A stretch of DNA of 64,000 nt. Origin: DATKUC01 sp964553615. GTDB lineage: Bacteria > Spirochaetota > Spirochaetia > DSM-27196 > DATKUC01. Below, piece after piece: positions 32,588 to 40,502 of the stretch (positions are counted from its first letter, which is position 1; each line of letters starts with the position of its first letter). The stretch covers positions 22,146-86,145 of the forward strand of contig CAZKMA010000012.1 in NCBI GenBank assembly GCA_964553615.1, written 5' to 3'. Below the pieces are notes generated by a model. The model made no database searches. It was not told the DNA's origin and saw only the letters and a list, made by a program, of their open reading frames with translations. A program made the translations under genes and the position numbers.

Positions 32588-33367
32588 ATGCAGCCACTGA
32601 GCTTCCGGGACAAACATGTACTCGTAACCGGCGGCGGTCAGGGAATTGGCCGAATAACCGCCCGACTCTTCGCCGAACGTGGCGGACTCGTTACGCTTGC
32701 GGACCTCGATGATGAGGCGGGCAACGAGTGCGAGGCGGCGATTCTGGCGGCGGCCGGCACGGCACAATTCATTCACGCGGATGTAGCGGACGAGCGGGAA
32801 GTCACCGCCCTCTTCCACAAAGCGGACGAACGGTTTGGGCCGGTCTCGGTTCTGATCAACAACGCTGGGTTCGGCTCGCCGGGAACGCTTTTCACCCGGC
32901 CGTTTGCCGAGTGGCAGCGTGTCATTGCCGTCAATCTCGGGGGCGTCTATCTCTGTTCCCGGGCGGCAGCCGGTCAGATGCGCGAGGCCGGCGGCGGGGC
33001 AATTGTCAACATTGCTTCCACTCGCGCCCTGATGTCGGAACCCGACACCGAACCTTATTCCGCATCCAAGGGCGGTATTGTTGCGCTTACCCATTCACTT
33101 GCGGTGAGCCTCGGTCAGTACGCAATCCGGGTCAACGCAGTCAGTCCCGGCTGGATCGATGTGTCCTCGCAGAAGAAATCCTCGGCAGCACACCAGGAAC
33201 ATCTGCGGGAAATCGATCACCTTCAGCATCCGGCACGACGGGTGGGAAGGGGGGATGACATTGCGTGGGCGTGCCTCTATCTTGCCTCGGAACAGTCCGG
33301 TTTCATTACCGGAACCAATCTTGTAGTTGACGGCGGCATGACAATCCGGATGATTTACGAGGAATGA
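32588..33367 (+). CDS. Short-chain dehydrogenase/reductase (classical)
   Basis: 259 residues. Cofactor motif TGGGQGIG at 14-21, D in ADLD (NAD preference), NNAG at about 93-96, catalytic Ser (ASTR), Tyr and Lys in Y-S-A-S-K, and SPGWID after it. The end FITGTNLVVDGGM is typical of classical SDRs such as glucose or gluconate dehydrogenases. It oxidises or reduces a sugar or polyol; its place behind the ABC genes suggests the imported sugar or its product. No strong Shine-Dalgarno is visible before the ATG. Confidence 0.87.
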   Translation: MQPLSFRDKHVLVTGGGQGIGRITARLFAERGGLVTLADLDDEAGNECEAAILAAAGTAQFIHADVADEREVTALFHKADERFGPVSVLINNAGFGSPGTLFTRPFAEWQRVIAVNLGGVYLCSRAAAGQMREAGGGAIVNIASTRALMSEPDTEPYSASKGGIVALTHSLAVSLGQYAIRVNAVSPGWIDVSSQKKSSAAHQEHLREIDHLQHPARRVGRGDDIAWACLYLASEQSGFITGTNLVVDGGMTIRMIYEE

Positions 33368-33428
33368 CCAGATGCGAACGCCCGCGAGGTCGGGGCCAGG
33401 CAGACTACAGAAGAAAGAGAGGTGAACG

Positions 33429-34055
33429 GTGAATGCGGTCATAGCGCTGGAGGGACAGATTGGAGCTGGAAAGACAACTCTTGGAATGAAACTGGCAGAG
33501 CATTTTTCGCTGCCTTTCCATGCGGAGCTTTCTGCAGCACATACATCGACGCTCCTGGAGCGTTTCTATTCCGATCGATCTCGCTGGGCGTTCACCACGC
33601 AGACGCACTTCATCTCTCGCCGTGTCGCAATGCTTCGATCGCTCCCGGATAACGCCGGTGGGATTCTGGACAGATCTCTGTACGGGGATCGGGTGTTCGC
33701 TGAGGTGCTTCACGAAGACGGGCTGATTGGTCCGGAAGAGTTTGCCACCTATTCCGAGCTGTTCGACATTCTTGTGGAAATTGTGCCACCCCCGGATCTC
33801 ATGGTGTACCTGGATTGCAGCGTGGATGTCGCCATGGAGCGGATCAGGCGACGAAACCGGATCTCCGAGGTCGGCATAACCTCCGAGTATCTGATGAAGC
33901 TCGACCGGCGATACAGGCAATGGTTCGAATCGTACGACCGGTCCCCGAAGTTGCGGGTGCCCTTTGATCAGGTCCCGATGAATGATGAGAGCGTCCATGC
34001 CGAACTTTTCGAGAGGATCGCACACGCGGCGCTCAGCGGAGCGACTAGACGGTAA
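33429..34055 (+). CDS. Deoxynucleoside kinase (dNK/dGK type)
   Basis: 208 residues. P-loop GQIGAGKTT at 9-17, the E of AELS, the D-R-S motif (ILDRSLYGDRVF) at about residues 79-90, the R-x-R-x-R-N lid (ERIRRRNRISEVGI) and L-x-x-L-D-R-R-Y-x-x-W. This is the deoxyguanosine/deoxyadenosine/deoxycytidine kinase family that salvages deoxynucleosides with ATP. The start is a GTG with GAGAGGTGAA upstream. Its last 11 bases overlap the convergent NtrC-like gene. Confidence 0.88.
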   Translation: MNAVIALEGQIGAGKTTLGMKLAEHFSLPFHAELSAAHTSTLLERFYSDRSRWAFTTQTHFISRRVAMLRSLPDNAGGILDRSLYGDRVFAEVLHEDGLIGPEEFATYSELFDILVEIVPPPDLMVYLDCSVDVAMERIRRRNRISEVGITSEYLMKLDRRYRQWFESYDRSPKLRVPFDQVPMNDESVHAELFERIAHAALSGATRR

Positions 34056-35361
34056 TCTGGTATTCGTTGATCTTGTTCAATAGCGTGCGGCGGGTTATAC
34101 CGAGTTCCTTCGCTGTCTCCTCCCTCCTCCCGTCGTGCCTGTGCAGAGCCCGTATAATTGCCACTTTTTCGAGCTCCCGAAGGCTCCCTTCCGCCGGAGA
34201 CTGCTCCGCATGCTCCTCGGATGCCGGCAGTGGGAAGTCGCGCGTTGAAAGCTGATCTCCCTCGCAGAGGATAACCGCGCGTTCAATCATATTCTCGAGC
34301 TCCCGGATGTTACCCGGAAACCGGTAGTGCTGCAGGCGTGTGACAGCGTCCGGGGCAATAGAGAATACTCCGGACGCCGTGTGTTTCTGCATTTTGGAAA
34401 TGAAGTGGCCAATGAACAGAGGTATGTCTTCCGGCCTGTCTCGAAGCGGCGGCAGTTCCAGTCGTATGACATTGAGCCGGTAGTAGAGGTCTTCCCGGAA
34501 GGTCCCTTCGCGGACACTTTCATCGAGATCCCGATTGGTGGCGGCAACAATGCGCACATTGATTGGAATAACCCCGGTGCCGCCGAGGCGTTGAATCTTG
34601 CGGTCCTGGATGACTCGCAGGAGTTTGACCTGCAGATGAAGAGGCATATCTCCAATCTCGTCCAGAAACAACGTTCCACCCTGTGCCATTTCAAACATAC
34701 CGAGCTTTCTGCGATCCGCGCCGGTGAACGCACCCTTTTCATACCCGAACAGTTCGCTTTCAAGAAGGTTTTCCGGAACGCCGCCCAGGTTTATGGGCAG
34801 GAATGCATACTGCTTCCGGGGTGAAAGCTCATGAATGTAGCGCGCAATGACCTCTTTGCCGGTACCGCTTTCTCCGGTTATCATGATGGTACTATCGCTC
34901 GGTGCGGCTTTCCTGACCACCTGATAGACGGTTCTCATGGCTGCATTCAGGCTTTCGACTACGCCTGCCTCCGGTTCCCGCGGAGCCGCCTGACGGGCAA
35001 GTGCATTGTCGGACACCGACCTCCGGAGACGAATGAGCAGTTCCTCGGGATCGAAGGGTTTGACCAGATAGTCCACGGCTCCCTGTTTCATCGCGTTCAC
35101 CGCGTCTTCAACGTCGCCGAACGCGGATATCATCATGACCGGAAGATCCGGTCCCTCCTCCTTGATCCATTGGAGCAGCGCGAGTCCGTCCATTCCGGGC
35201 ATTTTCAGATCGACCACTGCCGCGTCGAATTGCTCTTCCTGCAGAAGCCTCTGCGCAGACAGACCGTTCTGCGCTTCAGTGCTGTCTATGCCCTCCATCT
35301 TCAGGAGCTGAGCAATCGAAGTGCGGATATTCTTCTCGTCATCGACTATAAGAACTCTCAC
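34045..35361 (-). CDS. NtrC-type sigma-54-dependent response regulator
   Basis: 438 residues: receiver (1-118; D7/D8, phospho-acceptor Asp51, K101), AAA+ domain (about 133-365) with Walker A GESGTGKE (163-170), the sigma-54 contact loop GAFTGA (210-215), Walker B GGTLFLDEIGDM and the R-finger region, then a Fis-type HTH (about 395-436: EKVAIIRALHRHDGRREETA followed by GITRRTLLNKI). It activates promoters that use RpoN. GTG start directly abutting the kinase stop, with GGAG inside the kinase's last codons. No -24/-12 promoter (TGGCAC-N5-TTGC) was recognised in the window, so its targets are elsewhere. Confidence 0.92.
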   Translation of the reverse strand: MRVLIVDDEKNIRTSIAQLLKMEGIDSTEAQNGLSAQRLLQEEQFDAAVVDLKMPGMDGLALLQWIKEEGPDLPVMMISAFGDVEDAVNAMKQGAVDYLVKPFDPEELLIRLRRSVSDNALARQAAPREPEAGVVESLNAAMRTVYQVVRKAAPSDSTIMITGESGTGKEVIARYIHELSPRKQYAFLPINLGGVPENLLESELFGYEKGAFTGADRRKLGMFEMAQGGTLFLDEIGDMPLHLQVKLLRVIQDRKIQRLGGTGVIPINVRIVAATNRDLDESVREGTFREDLYYRLNVIRLELPPLRDRPEDIPLFIGHFISKMQKHTASGVFSIAPDAVTRLQHYRFPGNIRELENMIERAVILCEGDQLSTRDFPLPASEEHAEQSPAEGSLRELEKVAIIRALHRHDGRREETAKELGITRRTLLNKINEYQITV

Positions 35362-36633
35362 CTACATCTCCTCTGGAAACTCGACGAGAAACTCTGTTCC
35401 CCCGTCGGGGTTGTTCCGCAGCGTGACACTGCCGCCCGCTCCCTCGACAAAGCTCCTGGTTATTGCCAGACCGACACCCGTACCCCGTTCCTTCGTTGTA
35501 AAGAACGGATCATAGATGCGTTTCTGGATCTCGGCCGGGATACCGGCGCCGCGGTCTCTGACCCGGAGTCGAACGGAGTGCCTGCCACGTTCAACAATCA
35601 CTTCTACTGTCGGAAGATCGTCATTCGTTGTGTCCTGGTCCTGCGGATGCATGCTCTCCCAGGCATTATTCATGAGGTTCACCACGACTGAGTGGATGCG
35701 CTCGGCATCCACAAGGATGATGCACGGTTCGTCATCGACGGAGACGTTCACCGGATACTCCTGGCGTGCGGCGATCTCGCGAACGAGTCTGCCCAGATCG
35801 ATCCGTGCCGGACTTCCCCTGGGATTGCGGAGGAACTCTCTGACCCTGTCGGTCAGGGTGGCAATTCGTTTGACTTCCTCGCCGATAATAGCAACGGATC
35901 CGTGCAGCTCGGTCGGGGCCGAGCGTTGAAGGATAGCCTGTTGAAGGCGAATGGCGCCGAGCGGGTTCTTGATTTCATGGGCGAGGGTGCGCGCCGCCTC
36001 TCCCAGCTGCACCATCTGGCGCTGGTTTTCCTGATCTTCCCGATATCGTGCGACCCGCCGATAGAGCCCATAGGCCGAGGCGGCAAGGAGAAAGAAAAGT
36101 ATCCCTACCAGCAGGAGGATTGTGTTCCGTACCCTCTGCGCAGCGAGCTGTCCCGGTGATGCATAGAGAGCATAGAGTGTAATGCGGCCCTGGCCCGGTA
36201 CACCGCGATGCGCCCGCATCATTCCCGGCAAAGAGCCGTCGCTCGTGGCGCGTCCCGCAGCAAACCCCGGCCCTCCGAAGGGCCTGACAACCCGAACGGT
36301 TTCGCCGTCGGGGAGAATATCTGATTCCGACTCGCTCAACATTACCGGCGGCAGACGTTCAGGCGCTTTCCCGTAGCCGAAGATCTTCTCACCGGTGGAG
36401 CCGTAGACGCCGAACGCGCCCAGTCCCTGCGGCACTTCCGCGCTTGAGAGTGTGCCCTGCAGCGCGTATGCCTCTGCAGCGGCGGCCGCCGCCTGTCCTG
36501 CGTTGTACACAAGGAGAGCCCGATCGCTCGTGCGCGCCTGTACCATGAGGTAGGTGAAGCCGGCAATGACCATTGCCGTCATGAGCACGAGAAACACCGG
36601 CATGAGAATGCGTTCCCGCATGTAGTTCTTCAT
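35362..36633 (-). CDS. NtrB-type sensor histidine kinase
   Basis: 423 residues. TM1 (about 10-31), a periplasmic Gly/Pro-rich sensor segment (about 32-168), TM2 (about 170-190), then the H-box LAHEIKNPLGAIRL with His219, N-box VVNLMNNAWES, G1 RDRGAGIP, F DPFFTTKERGTGVGLAI and a final G2. This is the NtrB/HydH class that feeds NtrC-type regulators. The stop codon TAG is followed without gap by the regulator's GTG. Signal unknown. The ATG is preceded by AAGGGAG; a TATACT-like box 20 bases upstream could be its -10. Confidence 0.9.
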   Translation of the reverse strand: MKNYMRERILMPVFLVLMTAMVIAGFTYLMVQARTSDRALLVYNAGQAAAAAAEAYALQGTLSSAEVPQGLGAFGVYGSTGEKIFGYGKAPERLPPVMLSESESDILPDGETVRVVRPFGGPGFAAGRATSDGSLPGMMRAHRGVPGQGRITLYALYASPGQLAAQRVRNTILLLVGILFFLLAASAYGLYRRVARYREDQENQRQMVQLGEAARTLAHEIKNPLGAIRLQQAILQRSAPTELHGSVAIIGEEVKRIATLTDRVREFLRNPRGSPARIDLGRLVREIAARQEYPVNVSVDDEPCIILVDAERIHSVVVNLMNNAWESMHPQDQDTTNDDLPTVEVIVERGRHSVRLRVRDRGAGIPAEIQKRIYDPFFTTKERGTGVGLAITRSFVEGAGGSVTLRNNPDGGTEFLVEFPEEM

Positions 36634-36980
36634 GAACTCCCTTTACAGTATATGAGGCGGAACGATGCAGTTAAAGGACCGATTCTTAGCCATCCAATCC
36701 CGCTCAATGTACATATAGCAAGAATTGTACCATATCATGACCATTGGGCGATCGAAATGTCGCGCAGGAGGCCGCGAGTGGCACGCCGAACCGGACAAAC
36801 GTCACTTCCCGGGGAAAATTTTTCCCATGTGCCGTGGCGGGTAATTATTTCCCATTTGTTGTGGACCGTCAGGAGCGTAACGCCCCGCGCGGGGAGCAAA
36901 TCATCAGCAACGCAGCAGTTCTCAATTTGCAGTATGTGCAGGGATGGCATTTTGCCGTGTCAAAATGAGAATCGTTGTAA
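36634..36980. other. Non-coding stretch upstream of the kinase
   Basis: About 350 bases with irregular composition. It must hold the promoter of the NtrB/NtrC pair. Short open frames run into the tandem repeat but have no Shine-Dalgarno and no protein-like composition. I see no RNA gene. Confidence 0.4.
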
Positions 36981-37190
36981 GCAGCGAGTTCGGCAGCGAG
37001 TTCGGCAGCGAGTTCGGCAGCGAGTTCGGCAGCGANNNNNNNNNNNNNNNNNNNNNNNNNNNNNNNNNNNNNNNNNNNNNNNNNNNNNNNNNNNNNNNNN
37101 NNNNNNNNNNNNNNNNNNNNNNNNNNNNNNNNNNNGGCAGCGAGTTCGGCAGCGAGTTCGGCAGCGAGTTCGGCAGCGAGTTCGGCAGCG
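36981..37190. repeat. 12-bp minisatellite (GCGAGTTCGGCA) interrupted by an assembly gap
   Basis: About four and a half perfect copies of the 12-base unit on each side of the N-run (36981-37035 and 37136-37190), in register with one another. All copies seen are identical. The array is 3' of the DOMON gene and 5' of the NtrB-like gene. The true copy number is unknown because the repeat broke the assembly. Confidence 0.92.
37036..37135. other. Assembly gap of 100 Ns
   Basis: Exactly 100 unknown bases, the usual placeholder for a gap of unknown length, inside the minisatellite. Confidence 0.97.
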
Positions 37191-37221
37191 GAAATTGCGC
37201 GTTTCTCGCTGAATGATCGAT

Positions 37222-37247
37222 CCCCGGTGACCTTCTCATCACCGGGG
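37222..37247 (-). terminator. Hairpin after the DOMON gene
   Basis: CCCCGGTGA (37222-37230) pairs with TCACCGGGG (37239-37247) with an 8-base loop, 13 bases past the stop of the minus-strand DOMON gene. No strong U-tract. Confidence 0.5.
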
Positions 37248-37260
37248 ACTCTGTCACCTG

Positions 37261-37779
37261 CTACAGAGAAAGGGAGCTGGCGTTTCTGAAAACGTGTCGC
37301 GTTCTGAAATTCTTTGCAGTACTGTAGGCGTAAATGTAGTCAAGTCGGGATGCCCCGGGCTGTGTCACTTCAGATCGTCGTACCGCTATTTCCAGGACAG
37401 TTGTCCCATTTGCGGATCCAACCACCTCAGCCACAGGGGTAACATCCGAGGTCGGGGAGTGCGTATGCGACCTTCCCTTCTGGACGGTCACCATTGGATT
37501 GCCGTTCTCATCGACATACCCCATGAATATTGTAGCGCCATTCATTCGGGAGGACCCAAGTCCAACGGCAACCCATCCCGAAGTCGGAGCGCTTACTGCC
37601 ATGTAAATTGTGTCCGACGCAACGGTCCAGTATATCGTGATCTTACCGTCGGTCCGAGACGCAGCGTACTCAGATGGTCCGATTTTTCCATCGGCGAGCG
37701 GATTCGCGTTTTGTGTAAAAGCCGGGGTTGAGGCGAACGCAAGCACGACACACAGCACGAGCAATGATCTTTTCTTCAT
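37261..37779 (-). CDS. Secreted DOMON-domain protein
   Basis: 172 residues. Signal peptide MKKRSLLVLCVVLAFASTPAFT, then a single beta-sandwich: DGKITIYWTVASDTIYMAVSAP, GWVAVGLGSSRMNGA (the DOMON core, where the Met can be a haem ligand), FMGYVDENG, and VLEIAVRRSEV. DOMON domains bind haem b or sugars outside the cell and often take part in extracytoplasmic electron transfer. The ATG at 37779 has GGAG 7 bases upstream; an earlier in-frame start (37815) adds an untypical leader. It diverges from the DUF2807 gene. Confidence 0.8.
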   Translation of the reverse strand: MKKRSLLVLCVVLAFASTPAFTQNANPLADGKIGPSEYAASRTDGKITIYWTVASDTIYMAVSAPTSGWVAVGLGSSRMNGATIFMGYVDENGNPMVTVQKGRSHTHSPTSDVTPVAEVVGSANGTTVLEIAVRRSEVTQPGASRLDYIYAYSTAKNFRTRHVFRNASSLSL

Positions 37780-37933
37780 ACCGTATCTCCACTCCTTCAC
37801 ACATGGCTTGTCCATGCGCGTGCAGACAAGATACTCAATGGGAAATCAATCGGGGAGTGTTTCGCTCAGGATTGGTCTGATTTGCCCGCCACACGGAAGG
37901 AAGTATCTTTAGATATCATGGAGAATGCAGAGC

Positions 37934-38653
37934 ATGAAAGCGAGTAAAAAGGTTGTTTTTCCTATCGCAACGGGAGTTGCGGTGCTGGTGCTTTCCGTCG
38001 TAATTGTGTTTCGCGTGGCGGCAGAAAATGGGCATCAGTTCGCGGGTTCCCCGATAACTCCTATCAAGGCTTCGAGTTCGATGGCAACAAAAGAGCTGTC
38101 ATTTTCCGGATTCGATGCAGTAACCGCAGGTGGTGCGTGGACGGTATCCGTTCAGCGCGGTCCTTACTCGGTAAAGGTCCACGCGAACGAGAATCTGCTT
38201 CCGCATCTCGGTTTCCGAGTCCAGGGCAAGCGGCTCGTCATCTCAATGCAATCCGGCATTCGGATAACCGGAAACGGCGTGTTCAACGTTACCGTAACAA
38301 CCCCCAGCTTGATCAGGATAACTGCCAGGGGCGCATCGCAATTCTCGGTTTCGGGATTCGATGAAGATCGAATCGATATTGATGCATCGGATGCGTCTGC
38401 AGTGGCACTTTCTCAGGGGGCGTTTTCTGCGCTCTCGGTCAGAGCGAGCGGTGCCGCCCGCGTGGATTGCAGCGCGGTACCTTCGACCAGCGCAATGGTG
38501 GATTCGAGTGGAAGTGCATTGGTAGCGCTCAAGATGGACGGCGGAGATCTTTCCGGAAGCGCAAGCGGAGCATCGCGCATAACGTACGTTGGTTCACTCA
38601 ACCACGAGAGGGTGTCGATTTCAGGCGCAGGCAGTATCTCCCCGCATCGGTGA
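37934..38653 (+). CDS. DUF2807 (GIN-domain) envelope protein
   Basis: 239 residues. An N-terminal signal anchor (KKVVFPIATGVAVLVLSVVIVF) precedes a beta-helical domain with the DUF2807 signs: SFSGFDAVTAGGAWTVSVQRG at the start, VHANENLLPHL, then turns rich in S-G-A, IDASDASAVAL, VRASGAARVDC, VDSSGSALVAL, SGSASGASRITYVG and a terminal SGAGSISP. The domain is called a putative auto-transporter adhesin head; function is unknown. Two ATGs (37925, 37934) are possible; spacing from GGAG favours the second. No terminator is evident before the next gene. Confidence 0.78.
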   Translation: MKASKKVVFPIATGVAVLVLSVVIVFRVAAENGHQFAGSPITPIKASSSMATKELSFSGFDAVTAGGAWTVSVQRGPYSVKVHANENLLPHLGFRVQGKRLVISMQSGIRITGNGVFNVTVTTPSLIRITARGASQFSVSGFDEDRIDIDASDASAVALSQGAFSALSVRASGAARVDCSAVPSTSAMVDSSGSALVALKMDGGDLSGSASGASRITYVGSLNHERVSISGAGSISPHR

Positions 38654-38714
38654 AGGTCAACGTCGAACCGTCCGAAGGGCCGGCTCAAACGGTACATCCG
38701 GGTTATCCATAGTT

Positions 38715-38740
38715 GACTAAATTTATCATGATAATTAGTC
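38715..38740 (+). promoter_or_regulatory. Palindromic control site before the PF03640 gene
   Basis: GACTAA (38715-38720) and TTAGTC (38735-38740) flank the 12-base palindrome TTATCATGATAA (38723-38734). A GATAAT hexamer (38730-38735) inside it is a good -10 candidate, and TTGACT (38713-38718) a -35 for a slightly later -10. A protein bound here would cover the promoter. Confidence 0.5.
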
Positions 38741-38788
38741 TTAAAGGAGCAGGTGGACCTACGACTTGTCGACTGAGGAGGTTTATGT

Positions 38789-39556
38789 ATGAATAGATCG
38801 TCCGTGTCCCTCGTTCCGGCTTTGCTTCTGACGTTCACCCTGTTGATCAGCACTGCCGGTGCTCTGTATGCGCAGTCCTATACGGTCAAGGTAGCAACGG
38901 CGCCGAATGGCAAAGAATATTTGACCGACTCGAACGGAATGACGCTTTACTATTTTACGAAAGATGTGTCCGGCTCCAGCGTCTGCACCGGGGGGTGTTC
39001 CAATGCCTGGCCGGCATTTTCGGCCGGGACCGTGAGTGCCCCGGCATCAGTGGACGCTTCCGCGTTCGGCACCATTACCCGCGATGATGGAACTCTGCAG
39101 ACAACCTACAACGGCTGGCCGCTCTACTATTTCGCCGGAGATAAGGCTCCCGGAGACATGAAAGGAGAAGACTTTCGTCACGTCTGGTACATGGTAACGG
39201 TTCCTTCCTATACGGTGATGGTCGCCACTTCGCCGAAACTCGGCAACTATCTTACCGATGCAGATGGCATGAGCCTCTACTATTTCACGAAAGACAGTGC
39301 CAACAAGAGTGTATGTGAAGGTAACTGCGCGAAGGTGTGGCCCCCGTTTCATGCCTCGGATATCGTTGCCCCGGCGGGGGTAAATCCCTCGGACTTCGGT
39401 ACCATTACACGGCCGGATGGCTCACTACAGTCCACATACAAAGGATATCCGCTCTACTACTGGATCAAAGACAAGGTTCGTGGTGATACGACCGGGCAGG
39501 ATGTCGGCCACGTCTGGTTCGTTCTTGATCCGGCCAATTTTCATCCGGGAACCTGA
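38789..39556 (+). CDS. Secreted PF03640 (COG4315) repeat protein
   Basis: 255 residues. Signal peptide ending in GALYA, then two tandem copies of about 105 residues (30-135 and 140-248). Each copy has two PF03640 units: Y-L-T-D-x-x-G-M-x-L-Y-Y-F-T-K-D with a C-x3-C pair (VCTGGC; VCEGNC) and a W-P, then F-G-T-I-T-R-x-D-G-x-L-Q-x-T-Y-x-G-x-P-L-Y-Y. The family is found in the periplasm or on the surface of many bacteria; function unknown. GGAGG lies 7 bases before the ATG. The four Cys (two pairs) suggest disulfides or redox activity. Confidence 0.85.
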   Translation: MNRSSVSLVPALLLTFTLLISTAGALYAQSYTVKVATAPNGKEYLTDSNGMTLYYFTKDVSGSSVCTGGCSNAWPAFSAGTVSAPASVDASAFGTITRDDGTLQTTYNGWPLYYFAGDKAPGDMKGEDFRHVWYMVTVPSYTVMVATSPKLGNYLTDADGMSLYYFTKDSANKSVCEGNCAKVWPPFHASDIVAPAGVNPSDFGTITRPDGSLQSTYKGYPLYYWIKDKVRGDTTGQDVGHVWFVLDPANFHPGT

Positions 39557-39559
39557 GAG

Positions 39560-40360
39560 CTACTGAAGAAAAGCCGTTCGTTTTATGAACCCCATGTAGC
39601 GGCTGGACAGGTACATGAGCGGCTTTACCGCGGTTGGAAACTCCGCGGAGAGCCGGCTCAGTGCGTGTTCGACAGACGATGGAACCAGATCGCCATGTTT
39701 CAGGGCCTGACGATAGTAATACGTTCCGCATTCTGCCAGCTCTTTTCGACTCTTTGCCCGATACCACGCCCCCGGAAGGAGCTGTTGAACCTCCAGATAG
39801 TCCGAAAAAACCCCAAGCAAAAAGAGACAAATATCCCCGATCCTCTTGTAGGAACGCAGCTTCTGTGTGTCGTCCACGAGGCGGCTGAACTCAATGAGGC
39901 TTTCGATGTCAAAGTCGTCGACTGTGACCTGTTCGAAGACTCCCGGTTTGACCCGGATGTACAGTTGTGTTTTGTCCACCCGGACAAAGGATGCGAGCAT
40001 CTCAGCCAGATACTCGCGTATTGTCTGATCGTCCAGGAGCTTGAGCACTTCGGAGGAATCGAACACCACGACACTGTAGCGGTTGTCGCGTTCGAACGTG
40101 AACGTCTGATTTCTCAGGTCCTCGCGCGTGCGGTGAAGGAGCACCGAAAAGAACAGATGTGCGGAAACGTTCAGCACGTGAACCGGGTTGTCGGAGAGAT
40201 GATGAAAGAGCCGCGCATCCGAGAGCATCGCTTCTACCAGAGAAGGGTCTTCTCTCATGGCCCTCACGAGCCGGTCTCTGTCTGTGCTTTCCGGTGAAAG
40301 AACTCCGGCAACGTAACGGAGATCTTCAGTGCTCCAGAATATTGATTCGTCACTCTTCAT
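39560..40360 (-). CDS. Conserved-looking cytoplasmic protein of unknown function
   Basis: 266 residues, no signal peptide and no membrane helix. It is helix-rich with many charged residues. Motif-like stretches: WSTEDLRYVAGVLSP at the N-terminus, VLNVSAHLFFSVLLHRTREDL, VVFDSSEVLKLLDD, DFDIESLIEFSRLVDD and a C-terminal MYLSSRYMGFIKR. I do not recognise the family. Codon use resembles its neighbours and the frame is long, so it is a real gene. It converges on the PF03640 gene (3 bases apart) and diverges from pstS; 142 bases separate the starts. Confidence 0.65.
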   Translation of the reverse strand: MKSDESIFWSTEDLRYVAGVLSPESTDRDRLVRAMREDPSLVEAMLSDARLFHHLSDNPVHVLNVSAHLFFSVLLHRTREDLRNQTFTFERDNRYSVVVFDSSEVLKLLDDQTIREYLAEMLASFVRVDKTQLYIRVKPGVFEQVTVDDFDIESLIEFSRLVDDTQKLRSYKRIGDICLFLLGVFSDYLEVQQLLPGAWYRAKSRKELAECGTYYYRQALKHGDLVPSSVEHALSRLSAEFPTAVKPLMYLSSRYMGFIKRTAFLQ

Positions 40361-40408
40361 ACGTAGAATCTACATCATTGACGAAAGATCGACACGAAAG
40401 GTGACCGT

Positions 40409-40453
40409 CTGAAACTCACGAAAATCTAACACAATCTGAACACCCTCTAAACA
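40409..40453 (+). promoter_or_regulatory. Pho-box-like direct repeats before pstS
   Basis: CTGAAAC (40409-40415), CTAACAC (40426-40432), CTGAACA (40436-40442) and CTAAACA (40447-40453): the last three are spaced 10 and 11 bases apart. PhoB/PhoP boxes are 7-base direct repeats with an 11-base period placed where the -35 would be. The ATG is 50 bases downstream of the last unit. Confidence 0.5.
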
Positions 40454-40502
40454 CCTGCCGAGGTAACTTGATAGCGTGAAAAACTTCAAGAGAGGTAAGT
40501 AC

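Noticed and set aside
36981..37190. CRISPR array
   Set aside because: 12-base units in direct tandem without spacers.
36652..37257. Open frames on both strands through the 12-bp repeat and the N-gap
   Set aside because: They stay open only because the unit length is divisible by three and Ns carry no stops. No ribosome-binding site and no protein-like sequence outside the repeat.
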